Program-made: the position numbers and the translations under genes
In this document: piece by piece, positions 20,571-32,656 of the stretch
Numbering within the stretch: position 1 is the first letter of the stretch
Layout of the letters: each line of letters starts with the position of its first letter
The notes under the pieces: generated by a model
What the model was told of the DNA's origin: nothing
The model's input: only the letters and a program-made list of their open reading frames with translations
Database searches by the model: none
Assembly: GCA_034096865.1 (NCBI GenBank)
Contig: JAWQFJ010020417.1
Location: 7,501-52,804 of the forward strand
Direction of reading: 5' to 3'
Source of the DNA: Theodoxus fluviatilis
Lineage: Eukaryota > Mollusca > Gastropoda > Cycloneritida > Neritidae
Length of the DNA: 45,304 nt

Positions 20571-21516
20571 GGGAGCGGCGCTTCTCCGGCGCGTTGAGGA
20601 CGAAATAAAATAAGACTGGAGGCCTTGTTGCTTCTTGCTTTGACCCCCCTAGTCCCACGGACTGTGAACTCAGTCACCTCTAACTCCAAGGCTAAAGTCG
20701 TGTAGAAATGCAATAAACATTTTATTGTGGTCTTCTTGAGAGGTTCAGCCTTGTCCTAAAAAGGTGCACACCAGCTTTCCCCGTAGTATTTTCATGGTGA
20801 AATATTGGTTCCCAAGTCAGTATTCTTACATTCAGTTTCGTAATGTTTTTGACAGACGTTGTGGTGACTATTGCCATGTGTTTACGTTGATCACACTCTC
20901 CAGTGGAAAAGAATGGCCGTTCCAGATAAAAACCGATTGTTCTTTTCGGAAGTGTTTATTAGACTTAAAGCGCGTTGTAAAGAAAAATGTGTTTCTTAAA
21001 TAAGCGCAAGCTCTTCATTGAAGCACTAAAGTCCTGAACACTAAAGCCGCCCCAGAACCAATCTACGCTGGCACAATTCACACATAAAGTGCCTCTGTGC
21101 TTCCGCCTCCACCCAACACCACTCCTCGTTCAACATCTCCCAAAGAAGACACCTTGTCAGCAGCGGTGGAGGAAGTTGATTAACGTTGGCTGCTGACTCT
21201 GAAGGGATGTTAGGCATCAAGGAGGAGGAAAACACTCCTCTAAGATAACCTAGGAATAACCTGAAGCACTGCATGTCAATCTCGTAGAGATTAGAGACCC
21301 TTGGCTGCAGAGATATGGCGATCGAACTCTCCCCTCACGACTTCCTGCAGCAGAAACAGAGCGGCAGCGCAGCTAGACGCCATGTTTATTTGCACTGAAC
21401 ACAGTGTCAGAACAGTTCTCTTATCGGCATGGAGGAAAAAAGATGACGGTAGTGCTCTGGGAAATTAGGGCATGTTGATAAGGGGAATGTTGTGTGGTAG
21501 AAGAGTGGGGGGAAAT

Positions 21517-21520
<4 letters not shown>
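20571..21520. other. Unassigned stretch (mirror 23455-24406)
   Basis: A poly(A)-signal-like AATAAA at 20712-20717 (plus) is followed by a T/GT-rich stretch. On the complement near 21385 (plus at 23593 in the mirror) an ATG in good context opens a 30-codon frame beginning MASSCAAALFLLQEVVRG. No known domain. I see no complete gene. Confidence 0.4.
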
Positions 21521-21560
<40 letters not shown>

Positions 21561-21743
21561 GTGAAAAAGAGTGAAAAAGAGAGAGCGAAAGAGAAAGAGA
21601 GTACCGAGAGAGAGAGAGAGAGAAAGAGAGAGACAGAGAGAGAGACACAGGGAGAGAGAGAGAGAGAGTGAAAGAGAGAGACAGAAAGAGAGAGAGAAGA
21701 GAAAGAGAGAGACAGAAAGAGAGAGAGAGAAAGAGAGACAGAC

Positions 21744-21774
<31 letters not shown>

Positions 21775-21790
21775 GAGAAAGAGAGAGAGA
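21521..21790. repeat. (GA)n-rich tract, left copy
   Basis: About 270 bp of GA dinucleotides with AAAGA and GACA interruptions, near the inner end of the arm. The length differs slightly from the right copy. Confidence 0.95.
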
Positions 21791-22037
21791 CGGGGGAGGG
21801 GGTTGTGGGTGGAGGGACAGGCGGACGGACAGAGACGCGGAGATTGATTCATACATAAGTAGGCATACGCGCATGAATGCACACACACTGACAGACACAG
21901 ATAGGACACGAGCACACAAACACACACTTCCGCGCACACAGGCACAGGCATAACTGCACTCACACATACGTGTACTCTTACGCCCTTAATCTCATACACT
22001 GTGATATAATACAAAGAAAAGCTCACAGCTTATGCAG

Positions 22038-22936
22038 TAAAGACTAACATATTACTATGGTGACTGTTTGTTAATAAACCCTCTTTTTTTTCACAAGATG
22101 ACATCCGCTTAAACTAAACGTTGTGTTGGGTAACGTCAGAACTTTTCTAATACGCAAGCCCCCCAATCTAATCATTACGAAACCCGTTCTATGCCCCGAG
22201 TCCCTGCAAAAGATAAAACCCGCTTAGGTTTGCAAACCGATCAACAAAATCAATTCTTGGCCCTCAAATTAGAGCAAAGAAGCACTAACGTGTAGGAAAG
22301 CCTTTCATTACCCGAGCGAAGCTGACTGCTCTGCCTAAAGTTTGCTCCAAACAAAGGGTGCCTTTATACGTTCAGTAAATTCATGCAGCCCCCATCATAT
22401 CCGATCGCCCTGGTGTCTGGATAACTGCACAGCACTGGACTATTTTTCAACCATAGTCACATGTTCAAACACGAAATATCTTTTCATGCATTTATTTGAA
22501 CTTTTCTTTCAAACATATCTCCTATTAAAACCTGTCGAGTACACACTTGTTTTTATTTACAAACATAATCCAGAGTTCAGATTCAGGAATCAGCGGAGAT
22601 GGACACTCTGGAGGAGTCACATCCTCGATGAACGCATCTGTTGACAGTGACCGGTGCCAAAGTCCATGCAGTTCTCAGACAGGGTGATCTGCTGGGGGCT
22701 GCCTGCATATGACGCTCACGGCACCCCTTGTTTGGAGCCAATTAGGGAGATCAGCTTCCGCAGGAAGACAGGAGGGCAAGAGATTTGTGCTCGTTCCCTC
22801 TGGGTTTACTGCATGGAGGGCGACCGGGGTGTATGAAGATTGTGGGTTGCGTATCTGCCAAGTTCTGCCGTCCAACACGCTTTAGTTTTCAGGCGTGAAA
22901 AAGGGTTATAAAATAGTCCACTATCTGTTCGTCTTC
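22038..22936. other. Unique 899-bp spacer between palindrome arms
   Basis: This is the only large part of the window without a mirror copy. It is AT-rich in its first two thirds and more mixed after about 22570. I recognise no mobile element, RNA gene or conserved coding frame here; the longest frame is about 60 codons and looks spurious. At both edges weak inverted similarity continues for about 15 bp beyond the arms (AAAGAC then AACA on the left against AAGAC then AACA on the complement of the right), so the arm boundary fades rather than ending bluntly. Confidence 0.85.
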
Positions 22937-23179
22937 CTGCATAAGCTGTGAGCTTTTCTTTGTATTATATCACAGTGTATGAGATTAAGGGCGTAAGAGT
23001 ACACGTATGTGTGAGTGCAGTTATGCCTGTGCCTGTGTGCGCGGAAGTGTGTGTTTGTGTGCTCGTGTCCTATCTGTGTCTGTCAGTGTGTGTGCATTCA
23101 TGCGCGTATGCCTACTTATGTATGAATCAATCTCCGCGTCTCTGTCCGTCCGCCTGTCCCTCCACCCACAACCCCCTCC

Positions 23180-23199
23180 CCCGTCTCTCTCTCTTTCTC

Positions 23200-23230
<31 letters not shown>

Positions 23231-23413
23231 GTCTGTCTCTCTTTCTCTCTCTCTCTTTCTGTCTCTCTCTTTCTCTTCTCTCTCTCTTTCTGTCTCTCTC
23301 TTTCACTCTCTCTCTCTCTCTCCCTGTGTCTCTCTCTCTGTCTCTCTCTTTCTCTCTCTCTCTCTCTCGGTACTCTCTTTCTCTTTCGCTCTCTCTTTTT
23401 CACTCTTTTTCAC

Positions 23414-23454
<41 letters not shown>
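23180..23454. repeat. (CT)n-rich tract, right copy
   Basis: Mirror of 21521-21790. The long Leu/Ser frames here are low-complexity and not genes. Confidence 0.95.
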
Positions 23455-23459
<5 letters not shown>

Positions 23460-24406
23460 ATTTCCCCCCACTCTTCTACCACACAACATTCCCCTTATCA
23501 ACATGCCCTAATTTCCCAGAGCACTACCGTCATCTTTTTTCCTCCATGCCGATAAGAGAACTGTTCTGACACTGTGTTCAGTGCAAATAAACATGGCGTC
23601 TAGCTGCGCTGCCGCTCTGTTTCTGCTGCAGGAAGTCGTGAGGGGAGAGTTCGATCGCCATATCTCTGCAGCCAAGGGTCTCTAATCTCTACGAGATTGA
23701 CATGCAGTGCTTCAGGTTATTCCTAGGTTATCTTAGAGGAGTGTTTTCCTCCTCCTTGATGCCTAACATCCCTTCAGAGTCAGCAGCCAACGTTAATCAA
23801 CTTCCTCCACCGCTGCTGACAAGGTGTCTTCTTTGGGAGATGTTGAACGAGGAGTGGTGTTGGGTGGAGGCGGAAGCACAGAGGCACTTTATGTGTGAAT
23901 TGTGCCAGCGTAGATTGGTTCTGGGGCGGCTTTAGTGTTCAGGACTTTAGTGCTTCAATGAAGAGCTTGCGCTTATTTAAGAAACACATTTTTCTTTACA
24001 ACGCGCTTTAAGTCTAATAAACACTTCCGAAAAGAACAATCGGTTTTTATCTGGAACGGCCATTCTTTTCCACTGGAGAGTGTGATCAACGTAAACACAT
24101 GGCAATAGTCACCACAACGTCTGTCAAAAACATTACGAAACTGAATGTAAGAATACTGACTTGGGAACCAATATTTCACCATGAAAATACTACGGGGAAA
24201 GCTGGTGTGCACCTTTTTAGGACAAGGCTGAACCTCTCAAGAAGACCACAATAAAATGTTTATTGCATTTCTACACGACTTTAGCCTTGGAGTTAGAGGT
24301 GACTGAGTTCACAGTCCGTGGGACTAGGGGGGTCAAAGCAAGAAGCAACAAGGCCTCCAGTCTTATTTTATTTCGTCCTCAACGCGCCCGGAGAAGCGCC
24401 GCTCCC

Positions 24407-24707
24407 GTGACGTCATATTTGCGGAGGGCACGTGTCGCCACGAGACCCCGCCGAGAGTCCACCAGGCAACTTCCGGCTTCGCGCAGAGTGTGCGTGCACT
24501 ACGGTTCTGCAAGACGACCCCCAGAGCACCTGGTTTTTTTTTCTCGTGCTCATCCCATTCCACCAAGACGGTCGTTAGACTGTGCAGCAGTTCCTGCTGA
24601 GGCGGTGGTTAGATGTTGTGGTTGCGAGTGCGGTTGGATCGATGTGCTCTGGCTGTCGAGCGCACGGTTTGCCCCGAGTCTTCCAGTAGGAACAATAGAT
24701 TAACCCT
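24407..24707 (+). promoter_or_regulatory. CpG-rich promoter-like block, right copy
   Basis: Mirror of 20270-20570: CRE at 24408-24415, CACGTG at 24429-24434, CTTCCGG at 24470-24476. One G/C homopolymer change relative to the left alters the length of the open frame across it. Confidence 0.4.
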
Positions 24708-25670
24708 TTAATCCTCCCAGCGCTGGTTGCCACGTGTATTCCCGCACTTCTCCCCCGTCTTAGATGTTTGGTTGTACGTAGTTCTTTGAATTTTCGAAAG
24801 AGTTAACTAACTTCCATATGTCCGGAGCTAAAAGGTTGACTTCCTGTGCTCTTCTCTTGTTTGTTACTATGGAGACTAGAACATCCCCATGGCACGTAAT
24901 CGGAAGAATCCGAGTGTCAAAGAAAATCAATCTCCATGAATAAAACAACAATTCTAATCCAGAGAGATTTCGGTCCGGCTTATATTTCCTCAACGTAATT
25001 ATTTAGACAGATAGACAAACAAACAAACAGGAAATGTCTCTCATGAAGCAAAGCTGAAATCCAGATGGAGACAAAAAAAGTGGAAGAAGACAAGTTTAAG
25101 ATAAAGATAATATTAATCAACCTTCTTTCATGCCCGGAAGCAATGTTATAGACGGAAGCCGCTGTTTTCTGAAGGGAAAATTTTATGTTAATTTGTAGAT
25201 GTAAAGATCTCGTGGGTCGTAGGTTTAACTTTACGCGTTGGAATCAAAACCTTCTTTACTTTTCTAGACATGGATTGATTTTTCATCTGTTAAATTTCGA
25301 AACTATGATATATTTGTAAACAAACAAGTATTCTCATCTGAATGAATCGAAGGCTTTTTGTCTGCATTATCAAAAATGCTCTTACGGATTTTATGAGTCA
25401 AATTTGTACATGCGTACATGAATCGTTTTATTGCACACAAAACATAATTTCAAATTGTTGGTTGCCTCATGGTATTTTCTGCTGATGTATCAATACCTAA
25501 ACTATGGTTCTGTATCTCCACATAGGAGTAAAACTACATATATTTTGACCTCACTGTATTGAGCAATTGGCGTCGTAGATTGTTGTTTTCTTTGCTCGCT
25601 CGTTTGTTTATTTGTTGGTTTGTTTGCTTGAAACTGCTGACTGGATTTGATCATATCAGTTCAGTTCAGT

Positions 25671-25976
25671 TCAGTCTCTTAACCCTGAGATGGGATGTTG
25701 AGGCGCCACTGATGACTTTCGGACAATCTTCCTCCATCGATCTCTATCCTCTGTGGCTCGCTGTGAGTCATCAAAGGTCAAGCCTGTCCACTCTTTGATG
25801 TTGTCTTCCCACCTCTTTCTCTGCCTGCCTCTCCTTCACCCACCTGGTACGGTACCTTGCAGGATGGTCTTGGCCAGCCCATTGCCTCTTGACACGTGAC
25901 TGTACCACTTCAGCTTTCTGCTTTTCACGATTGAGAGCAGGTCTTCGTACTGTCCAAATGCTCTCCTGATCTTTCC
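25671..25976 (-). pseudogene. RTE-like LINE C-terminal fragment, right copy
   Basis: Mirror of 19001-19306, with the same in-frame stop and the same short repeat tail on its 3' side (about 25650-25670). Confidence 0.88.
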
Positions 25977-25999
25977 TCATTTGTGACATGGTCTTTATA

Positions 26000-26217
26000 T
26001 GACGTCATGATCCAGTGCAGAAAAGACAACGCAGTCGACCCGTCGGGTGTCCCAAATGCGCCCCTAATTCGGCACACACACGCACACAGCGTGGGGCGCA
26101 CCGGACGTCCTGACGGCTGCAATCAATAAGAGGGTTTGCTATTGGTCGCCGGCTTCAAGCGAAAACGAAGTCAGCATTGATTGGCTGCCGAGTTACACCG
26201 GAGATTCACGAGCCAAC
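26000..26217 (+). promoter_or_regulatory. CRE and CCAAT-containing promoter-like segment, right copy
   Basis: Mirror: CRE at 26000-26007, ATTGG at 26141-26145 and 26180-26184, ATG at 26218. Confidence 0.4.
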
Positions 26218-26467
26218 ATGGCGCGGAGAGAAGAAGTACAGTCGTCCCAGCTGTGTTGGAACGATAAACAACGAGCGAACGCCGCAAGCGATCAAGCAGA
26301 CGCCATGTTTCTGCAGAGGAAACGCTCCTCCAGAGGAAGTTTATTGGGTGCTGCGGACGGGGAAAAAATTCTGGCTTGGACGCAGTGGCTGCAGTTCTGT
26401 TTGGCTGCAAGTCACCAGTGCACCCTCAATCTCCATCCCGACTCTCTAATGTACGGACCCTGCGTTC
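26218..26467 (+). CDS. Possible first coding exon, unknown protein, right copy
   Basis: Mirror of 18510-18759: ATG at 26218, splice donor GTGAGT at 26468-26473. Both copies point away from the palindrome centre. Without a matching downstream exon or homology this remains a guess based on promoter, Kozak and donor signals. Confidence 0.3.
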
Positions 26468-26613
26468 GTGAGTGGGAACGAAATCATGCGTTACTTTGAA
26501 AACTTTCTCACACTTGCATGTTCATCTGATGTGACACATATACCTTGCAATTAGGTTTACATCTGTACAGAAAAAGTAAGCACAGTACACTAGTGCTGCT
26601 GTTGCTGCTGCTC

Positions 26614-26702
26614 ATGCTGATGATGCTGATGATAATAATGATGATGACAGCGACGACGACGACGACGACAATGCCGACGAAGATGATGATGACAATGATG
26701 AC

Positions 26703-26800
<98 letters not shown>

Positions 26801-26841
26801 CGACGACGACGACGACGATGACGATGATGACGGCGACGACA

Positions 26842-26882
<41 letters not shown>

Positions 26883-26943
26883 AATGACGACGACGACGAC
26901 GACGACAATGATAATGTTGACGACGACGACGACGATGATAAAG
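26614..26943. repeat. (GAC/GAT)n trinucleotide array, right copy
   Basis: Mirror of 18036-18363, one triplet longer. Confidence 0.97.
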
Positions 26944-27106
26944 AATGCTAACATTTTATAAATATTACAAACGTATATTCATGTGGGTAATTCAAAAGAG
27001 ATGCGGTAGAGCCTTTGCTGAAGCCGTTATCGCCTATAGTGCTTTGAAGGAGAAGCCGTGGAAATGCATTACTGAAAAGAACGTAATCGTAAACGTCACA
27101 AATTGC

Positions 27107-27330
27107 CTGATAAAAACCACTGGCGCTGAACCTCCAGGTTTTGGCATATATATATTTTTTTAATTTAAAGTTCGGATTCGAACCCGCAACCTCTCAAGAA
27201 AAGAGGGGGGGGGGGGGGGGGAAACACGCACACACAAAAACACAAAAAACCAGGTTGGGTTCGAACCCACAACCTCTCGAAAAAAGAGGAAAAAAAATTT
27301 CTGCGCAGAATCGAACCTGGTCATGCATTG
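27107..27330 (-). mobile_element. Triple-B-box module, copy 2, right
   Basis: Mirror of 17651-17874. The arms differ by a few bases here: a G/T change next to a T run, and changes in the AT-rich spacer (TTATATTATA against TTAAATTAAA). Confidence 0.65.
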
Positions 27331-27946
27331 CTCATTGCTCGTGCAAGGCTGGGTAAGTGATTTTTTTAAAATCATTTATCTGTTACGTGTTTGATGGAGT
27401 AACCTAAGCTACTGTTGAAGTGTTGTGTGTGGATCCAAAAAGCTTGCACAACTGTCCTTTGCACTGACTGTCCTATGCACGGACTGTCTTTTGCACTGAC
27501 CGTCCTTTGCATTAACTGTCCTTCACACTGACTGTTCTATGCACTGACAAGAAGATTGTCACGAAGGAGAGGAGGGGAAGTGAGCTTTCTACAGTGGGTA
27601 AAGATCTAGCAGTCCGCTCAAAGTTTTTGTCGCGCTCACCAGTGCTTCGGACACGCACCGGTCATTCTGTGCACTGGTCAGTGTGAAAGTGCATAGGACA
27701 GTCAGTGCATCGGACAGTCAGTGCATAGAACAGTCAGTGTGAAGGACAGTTAATGCAAAGGACAGTCCGTGCATAGGACAGTCAGTGCGAAGGACAGTTG
27801 CGCAAGCTTTTTGGCTCCACACACAACACTTCAAGAGTAGGTTCTACAATTTTGGAATGCGAGCTTCGGTTACTCCATCAAACACGTAACAGATAAATGA
27901 TAAAAAAACAACAACAACACTTACCCAGCCTTGCACGAGCAATGAG
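27331..27946. mobile_element. Foldback element with internal repeats, right copy
   Basis: Mirror of 17036-17650. A palindrome nested inside each arm of the larger palindrome. Confidence 0.75.
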
Positions 27947-28201
27947 GATGGTTGGTTGATCTTCTGCTTAGCAGCGTCAAGATGGAAGTATGTGCGGCGC
28001 ATTGAATTGATCTGAAGCACCGAGCTGTCACCTCCACCGTTTAATCCGCTTGCTAATAGATCTTAATTTCGTCTAAATAACATGAATAGTATTTATTCAT
28101 ACCGCTGTCTATCACAGTCTGAGAAATCTTCTCACTGTCTGGCAAAAATGAGACACAAATGATGTCCGGAATACAATGCAACGAGTTAGTCGGCGTTCAT
28201 T

Positions 28202-28589
28202 CGGAAGCCATTTTGGCGCCAGCAACTATAAAGACGCGAGATACAGCGAGAAAAGGGGCGTGGCTGTAGAGTGGGTCGCCATTCCATCAATTGACTACTT
28301 GCATCGTAAAAAATCCTTCTTTATCCTTTCACCAATGTTCTCAAAATCCATTATCATCAAAACTCTACTCGCAAATGACGTCACGTTGTTGATGACGTCA
28401 CAGATTGGCCATTCCATGAATCGAGTATTTGGGGAGGTGCTCTGGAGTGTACGACCTTAAAAAACCACTTTCTCTTCAAGCCTCGATTCTGAAAATTTGG
28501 TACATTCAATCGGGCCTAACTTCCAGTTGGTGTGCAAAATGTCAAGGAAATCCGTCCAGTAGTTTTTGAGATATAAGCCGTGAAGTCGG

Positions 28590-28623
<34 letters not shown>

Positions 28624-28664
28624 TAAAGTCTGTAGGACCTCCAGTAAACCTGGAGGGATAAATT
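28202..28664 (-). mobile_element. GTCT-microsatellite interspersed repeat, copy 2, right
   Basis: Mirror of 16318-16780, with two CRE octamers at about 28376-28400. Confidence 0.7.
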
Positions 28665-28860
28665 GAGTGAATTCCTCACCCATGTTATCTTTCCTCCGTG
28701 TCATCTTTTGCCGAGAAGCGTGCTTCCTGCAATGAAAATAATAACTGCAACTGTTCCTGTCTTTCATTTACATTTGTGAACTTTAGACCATGACTTAAAT
28801 GGAGAGTCACTTTCCTTCAAAGAATTCGATAATCTGACTGACATGCGGGCTGGAGAAGCC

Positions 28861-29160
28861 ATCTTGCCGTTTTGAAATGACTAGTCCTGTTGCTTTGTCG
28901 TACAGCTTACTGGGGAAGCCATCTTGCCGTTTTGAAATGACTAGTCCTGTTGCTTTGTCGTACAGCTTACTGGGGAAGCCATCTTGCCGTTTTGAAATGA
29001 CTAGTCCTGTTGCTTTGTCGTACAGCTTACTGGGGAAGCCATCTTGCCGTTTTGAAATGACTAGTCCTGTTGCTTTGTCGTACAGCTTACTGGGGAAGCC
29101 ATCTTGCAGTTTTGAAATGACTAGTCCTGTTGCTTTGTCGTACAGCTTTCTGGGGAAGCC
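28861..29160 (+). repeat. Five 60-bp tandem repeats with an in-frame 20-aa period, right copy
   Basis: Mirror of 15822-16121. Units start at 28861, 28921, 28981, 29041 and 29101; the last has changes (GCAG for GCCG, TTTC for TTAC). The open frame is 28877-29251. Confidence 0.9.
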
Positions 29161-29850
29161 TTCAAAGCTGAATGGATTGGTGTTTCACATATCTGGAGAG
29201 CTGGTAACTGATTTTGTTTGTGATCCTCACTTGAATCTAACATTCGATTAAGTTCAAGCAAAGCATCGACCATCGTCTATCATCTGTGTGAGAGAAGGCA
29301 TTGTTTCCGTCAAATCAAAACGTCTCTACACACTGCAACAAAGACGGTAGCTTGCAGAAGGTGGGGAACACATGTTTCGTCGGGTTTGAAGTCAAGCGAG
29401 GGAAAAGTCGCCTTTGTAGATCGATAGTCCAGTCCCCATGCATCCACATGAAAACATCCGGCAATGAGCCAAGAATGGAACAGGCTTTGCCTGCTTGCTA
29501 CTTTACTCGTAAGAGTGCAACCAGAAGTCGGAAGAGTGTGGCGCGGTGCTATTATTGGTGGGGAACGTCCTTTGACTCATCCAACCTTCAGCCGTACTTA
29601 CTCACGGCAAGGATACATTCTCTGGCACCCTGCAACTGTCCTTCCTGTGGGTCGGAGCCGGAACAGAGCCACTGGGTATCCCTACAGGATGCGCAACAGG
29701 CGAATAACTAAGGAAACAGAAGTTTGACCTGCGCATGTTCCGACTGACTCGAGATATTTGGGTAGTCAATGGCCTCTCGTAGCCTGCAACGGGTGATAGA
29801 CCGCAAGGCTTTATCTCTATGTCCTTCATTTATGTGAGTTGTGAAGGTTA

Positions 29851-30204
29851 TGAAATGTTCTAGAATGTGGTGGTGGCTTCTAGCTCTTCTGCAAGCCTCT
29901 TCGACCTTGCCGTTGCTTAGTTTCGATGTGTCGCGTGACGTCGTGCGAACTACTTCGAAGATAGTCGAGTGCATTATCGTTGTTCTTGAAGGTTCTGGAA
30001 CCTGTAAAGGGTATAAAAGGCGCCAGTGCGGGCGTGCGAGAGGGAGCGCGATGAAGACACAAATGAAAGTGACAGATGGCACGTGTATGAGCGCGGCTAA
30101 CAGCGATATTGTCCTCACGGGATCGAGCCCTAAGAGTGGAGTGTGTTTATGGTAATGCTGATTACTGACTTTGTCGCCTGTCTATCGACCAGTGCGTGAA
30201 TAAA
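29851..30204 (+). promoter_or_regulatory. Heat-shock-element / TATA / poly(A) cassette, right copy
   Basis: Mirror of the left cassette. The perfect HSE is at 29983-30000 (alternating TTC and GAA at exact 5-bp spacing), the TATA box at 30012-30018, the upstream TTCTAGAA at about 29858-29865 and AATAAA at 30199-30204. The first minisatellite unit starts only about 40 bp after the poly(A) signal. Confidence 0.7.
30051..30155 (+). CDS. Small ORF (34 aa) behind the heat-shock promoter, right copy
   Basis: Mirror of 14827-14931: ATG at 30051, TAA at 30153-30155, between the TATA box (30012) and AATAAA (30199). It is supported only by its position. Confidence 0.2.
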   Translation: MKTQMKVTDGTCMSAANSDIVLTGSSPKSGVCLW

Positions 30205-30243
30205 GTTTAAGAAAACCCACCATATTTATTTATTTTTACTTCA

Positions 30244-31526
30244 CTTCCCAGCACAAGCTAGGAGAAACTCCGCACAGACAGGACTTCCCAGCACAAGCTA
30301 GGAGAAACTCCGTACAGACAGGAATTCCCAGCACAAGCTAGGAGAAACTCCGCACAGACAGGAATTCCCAGCACAAGCTAGGAGAAACTCCGCACAGACA
30401 GGACTTCCCAGCACAAGCTAGGAGAAACTCCGCACAGACAGGACTTCCCAGCACAAGCTAGGAGAAACTCCGCACAGACAGGACTTCCCAGCACAAGCTA
30501 GGAGAAACTCCGCACAGACAGGACTTCCCAGCACAAGCTAGGAGAAACTCCGCACAGACAGGACTTCCCAGCACAAGCTAGGAGAAACTCCGCACAGACA
30601 GGACTTCCCAGCACAAGCTAGGAGAAACTCCGCACAGACAGGACTTCCCAGCACAAGCTAGGAGAAACTCCGCACAGACAGGACTTCCCAGCACAAGCTA
30701 GGAGAAACTCCGCACAGACAGGACTTCCCAGCACAAGCTAGGAGAAACTCCGTACAGACAGGAATTCCCAGCACAAGCTAGGAGAAACTCCGCACAGACA
30801 GGAATTCCCAGCACAAGCTAGGAGAAACTCCGCACAGACAGGACTTCCCAGCACAAGCTAGGAGAAACTCCGCACAGACAGGACTTCCCAGCACAAGCTA
30901 GGAGAAACTCCGCACAGACAGGACTTCCCAGCACAAGCTAGGAGAAACTCCGCACAGACAGGACTTCCCAGCACAAGCTAGGAGAAACTCCGCACAGACA
31001 GGACTTCCCAGCACAAGCTAGGAGAAACTCCGCACAGACAGGACTTCCCAGCACAAGTTAGGAGAAACTCCGCACAGACAGGACTTCCCAGCACAAGCTA
31101 GGAGAAACTCCGTAGAGACAGGAATTCCCAGCACAAGCTAGGAGAAACTCCGCACAGACAGGAATTCCCAGCACAAGCTAGGAGAAACTCCGCACAGACA
31201 GGACTTCCCAGCACAAGCTAGGAGAAACTCCGCACAGACAGGAATTCCCAGCACAAGCTAGGAGAAACTCCGCACAGACAGGACTTCCCAGCACAAGCTA
31301 GGAGAAACTCCGCACAGACAGGACTTCCCAGCACAAGCTAGGAGATACCCCGTATAGACAGGACTTCCCAGCACTAGCTAGGAGATACCTCGTACAGACA
31401 GGACTTCCCGGCACAAACTAGGAAAAACTCCGTACAGACAGGACTTCCCAGCACAAGCTAGGAGAATCTCCGTACAGACAGGACTTCCCAGCACAAGCTA
31501 GGAGAAACTCCGTACAGACAGGACTT
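30244..31526 (-). repeat. 40-bp minisatellite, about 32 units, right copy
   Basis: Mirror of the left array, with the same variant order. Every unit is exactly 40 bp, so the right array is in perfect register throughout. Confidence 0.97.
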
Positions 31527-32656
31527 AACGAAGGAGACAAGTCGCAATACATGCATTTATCCACCTATCCATCTTTGCGATAAGTTGCTACTGTTGTCGC
31601 GAGCTGTTCTCAGAACCAGTGAGTCATTTGCTTGTTTGAGATGTGTGTACTGTGTAAAGTCGCTCTCATTTTTTCTGAGTCGTGTCTCTATCTTTTCTAT
31701 AAGTTTTCAGGATAGTTGATTGCTTTTTTCTTTCTTTCTATCTTTCTGCGAAGAGACTTTCTGTCAATTACTTGACGCAGAGCGCTAATCTTTACGACCT
31801 TTCAACGAGAAATGGTGGCTTATTGAGGTATTCAAAAGCGAGCAAAAGTATAAGTGGAGTTGCAGGAAACCAGTATGCTTGCTTTTAATTCTGTTTTTCG
31901 ATTGGATTGCCACAAAAAGTTTCTGAAACGTAAATTCTCGGTTGAACATATAAGGCCCTGCGCAAAAGAATATTTACACAGAAAAGTATTCAAGTCGATC
32001 GCGTTGTGGCTCTCTGGACCCAAAGAGCTCGTCTGATGTCGGATCTTTTATATTAGGGATGGACAGCAAGTTTTTTCCCTCCCTTTTTTACCAGATGAAG
32101 AAAATCCCTACAGCTTGATTGCTGCTTCTGTCAGAGAAAGGACATCATTGGCTTCTGTAGAATTTCATCCATTCCACCACGACCCCTCCCTGTCTATTGG
32201 AAAGAGACAAGTTAATTTGCACTCGCCTCCTCGTGAGCTCCTTTGTCCTACAAAATCAGCTTTTGGGCCAAACAGAAGAACCCTCGGATCTAAAGGGGAA
32301 ACGAACTGGTTGGTTTTCTTGGCTTCAGGTGGCGAGTTTCTGTTTCAAATGCACACCCATAAACAAGCTCCCAGGAGTGTCCCCCAATACAGGGACAGAT
32401 TAAGTGGTAACTCGTGTAGCTTTTTTCGAAGAGAAAAGTACTAAAAAAGGAAAGCTATTTTCACACTAGTTTTGACTTCCTTCTTAGCCATATTCCCACA
32501 CTTCTTTAGTGTTTCTAACCCACTTGGAAATAAAAAAGCAAAAGAATCGAAAGAGAGATGGATGCTACAGCTCCCATATCAAAAATTACCTCGGCAGCCT
32601 TGAAGTTTGGTATTTGGAACAGATGGTTCTTTTTCCTCTTGATAAAGCTGTGAGGA

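Larger units (their letters stand above)
763..22037 (+). repeat. Left arm of the palindrome, near-identical part
   Basis: About 21.3 kb that matches 22937-44213 in reverse complement. Segments compared by eye differ mainly in homopolymer length (for example the G/C runs near 8575/36410 and 17765/27215), microsatellite copy number (three triplets near 1750, one near 18100) and a few single-base changes such as a missing base in the SINE at about 34984. The inner edge is sharp: the shared sequence ends at TTATGCAG (22030-22037). Confidence 0.95.

Noticed and set aside
22948..23511. 187-codon Ser/Leu-rich ORF
   Set aside because: It follows a (CT)n tract; overlapping frames are equally open and low-complexity.
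24263..24703. 146-codon Arg-rich ORF in the CpG-rich block
   Set aside because: A one-base homopolymer difference disrupts it in the other arm and no domain is visible. The composition explains the open frame.
30244..31526. CRISPR array
   Set aside because: The regular 40-bp units are contiguous with no unique spacers, and the context is eukaryotic. It is a minisatellite.
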